Origin: Bacteroidota bacterium
GTDB lineage: Bacteria; Bacteroidota; Bacteroidia; Chitinophagales; Chitinophagaceae
DNA length: 64,000 nucleotides
NCBI GenBank assembly: GCA_947452555.1
Contig: CANGDH010000005.1
Coordinates: 58,266-122,265, forward strand
Direction of reading: 5' to 3'
Positions 63,472 through 64,000 of the stretch are shown one piece after another. Numbering within the stretch: the stretch's first letter is position 1; each line of letters opens with the position of its first letter. The notes under the pieces were generated by a model that made no database searches, was not told the origin of the DNA, and was given only the letters and a program-made list of their open reading frames with translations. Position numbers and translations under genes: made by a program.

Positions 63472-64000
63472 CTATCCTTCTTTGTTTTCGTCTAATTTAG
63501 CTTTGATTTCTGCTAAAGCACCTAAATCACCTAAAGTAGATTTTTCAACCTTGCTTTGGATTGTTTTAACTGCTTTTTTCGTCTTCTCAGTTTCTACTTT
63601 CGCTTCTTTCTTAGCTGCTTCTTTTTCTTCTACTATGTTTTGTTCCCAAATTCTTGCATGAGATACTACAATTCTCTTTTCATTGCGATCAAATTCGATC
63701 ACCATGAATTGTGCAGTTTCTTCCGCTTGAACTTGCTTACCATCTTCTTTCGCAAGGTGACGGTTAGGAGCAAATCCTTCTAAGCCATGAGGTAATTGTA
63801 CGATAGCACCTTTGTCGTCTTTACGAACGATAGTACCATCATGAATTGATCCAATTGCAAATGTTTCTTCTAATGCATTCCAAGGATCTTCTTCTAATTG
63901 CTTATGACCTAATTGTAATTTTCTGTTTTCTTTGTCAATGTTCAAGATAATGATGTCGATAGACTCACCTACTTTAACGTACTCAGAAGGGTGATTGAAA
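63472..64000 (-). CDS. rpsA: 30S ribosomal protein S1, C-terminal part
   Basis: The last 176 residues; the frame runs off the window's end at 64000, so the start is outside. Two S1/OB-like segments are seen: the end of one (FNHPSEYVKVGESIDIIIL, KENRKLQLGHKQLEEDPW) and a full one (GSIHDGTIVRKDDKGAIVQLPHGLEGF, FDRNEKRIVVSHARIWE). A Lys/Glu-rich tail ends the protein. S1 binds mRNA on the 30S subunit, and in Bacteroidota it supports starts without a Shine-Dalgarno. Confidence 0.95.
   Translation of the reverse strand, partial: FNHPSEYVKVGESIDIIILNIDKENRKLQLGHKQLEEDPWNALEETFAIGSIHDGTIVRKDDKGAIVQLPHGLEGFAPNRHLAKEDGKQVQAEETAQFMVIEFDRNEKRIVVSHARIWEQNIVEEKEAAKKEAKVETEKTKKAVKTIQSKVEKSTLGDLGALAEIKAKLDENKEG

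Overview
The window is an AT-rich chromosomal segment of a Bacteroidota bacterium, most likely of the Chitinophagaceae. Support comes from the SusC/SusD pair, the Bacteroidota-type omega subunit (rpoZ) next to bamD, DUF4296/DUF4835 proteins, a Tat-exported sugar isomerase-like protein, outer-membrane proteins with Bacteroidota signal peptides, and promoter-like sequences of the Bacteroidota form (TTTG, 19-20 nt, TAnnTTTG). Most of it is ordinary core genome. I see no insertion sequence, prophage, CRISPR array or rRNA operon.

Layout. 1-4074: end of guaA, a self-cleaving-type Xre/S24 repressor with tandem operators, then surE, a small membrane protein and lpxB, with a 53-codon gene overlapping the end of lpxB on the other strand. 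4121-6889: methionine genes metX and metZ around an OsmC gene, with a symmetric promoter palindrome between metX and osmC. 6986-11389: a NupG-like transporter, a Gfo/Idh oxidoreductase, a Tat-exported TIM-barrel protein and a Nudix-fold regulator with a degenerate Nudix box.

11416-28746 (minus strand) is a carbohydrate-use locus: SusC, SusD, a 1191-residue FG-GAP/ASPIC lipoprotein, a vanadium-haloperoxidase-like PAP2 lipoprotein, two tandem GMC oxidoreductases, a GH30 and a GH3 glycosidase. I infer uptake and hydrolysis of a beta-glucan or glucoside, coupled to sugar oxidation. The promoter of susC and the leader of the NupG-like gene share a CAAACGTTT element, which would join the two blocks under one LacI-type regulator that is not in the window.

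28964-32539 is a 5-oxoprolinase operon (pxpB-pxpC-pxpA) followed by an NRAMP-fold transporter that lacks the NRAMP metal-binding motifs. 32574-35613 holds a TonB-type outer-membrane protein and a PepSY-like protein. At 35799-35865 lies a tRNA-Ala-like gene with six nucleotides missing from its anticodon arm.

35924-64000 is housekeeping: a mitochondrial-type citrate synthase, lptG, tgt (without the zinc cysteines), a glycosyltransferase, rsmG, an M1 peptidase, rsmI, purS, pssA, pepP, recG, trpS, a deoxynucleoside kinase, a GlcD-like oxidase, a LOG protein, a sodium symporter, an O-methyltransferase, a LysM glucosaminidase, hpt, grpE-dnaJ, an RlmI-like methyltransferase, a peroxiredoxin, DUF4296, DUF4835, rpoZ, bamD and the end of rpsA. 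Convergent pairs are mostly separated by clear hairpin terminators. Start codons were adjusted where the longest frame began with TTG and a better ATG lies just inside. All functional assignments come from reading motifs; no search was run.
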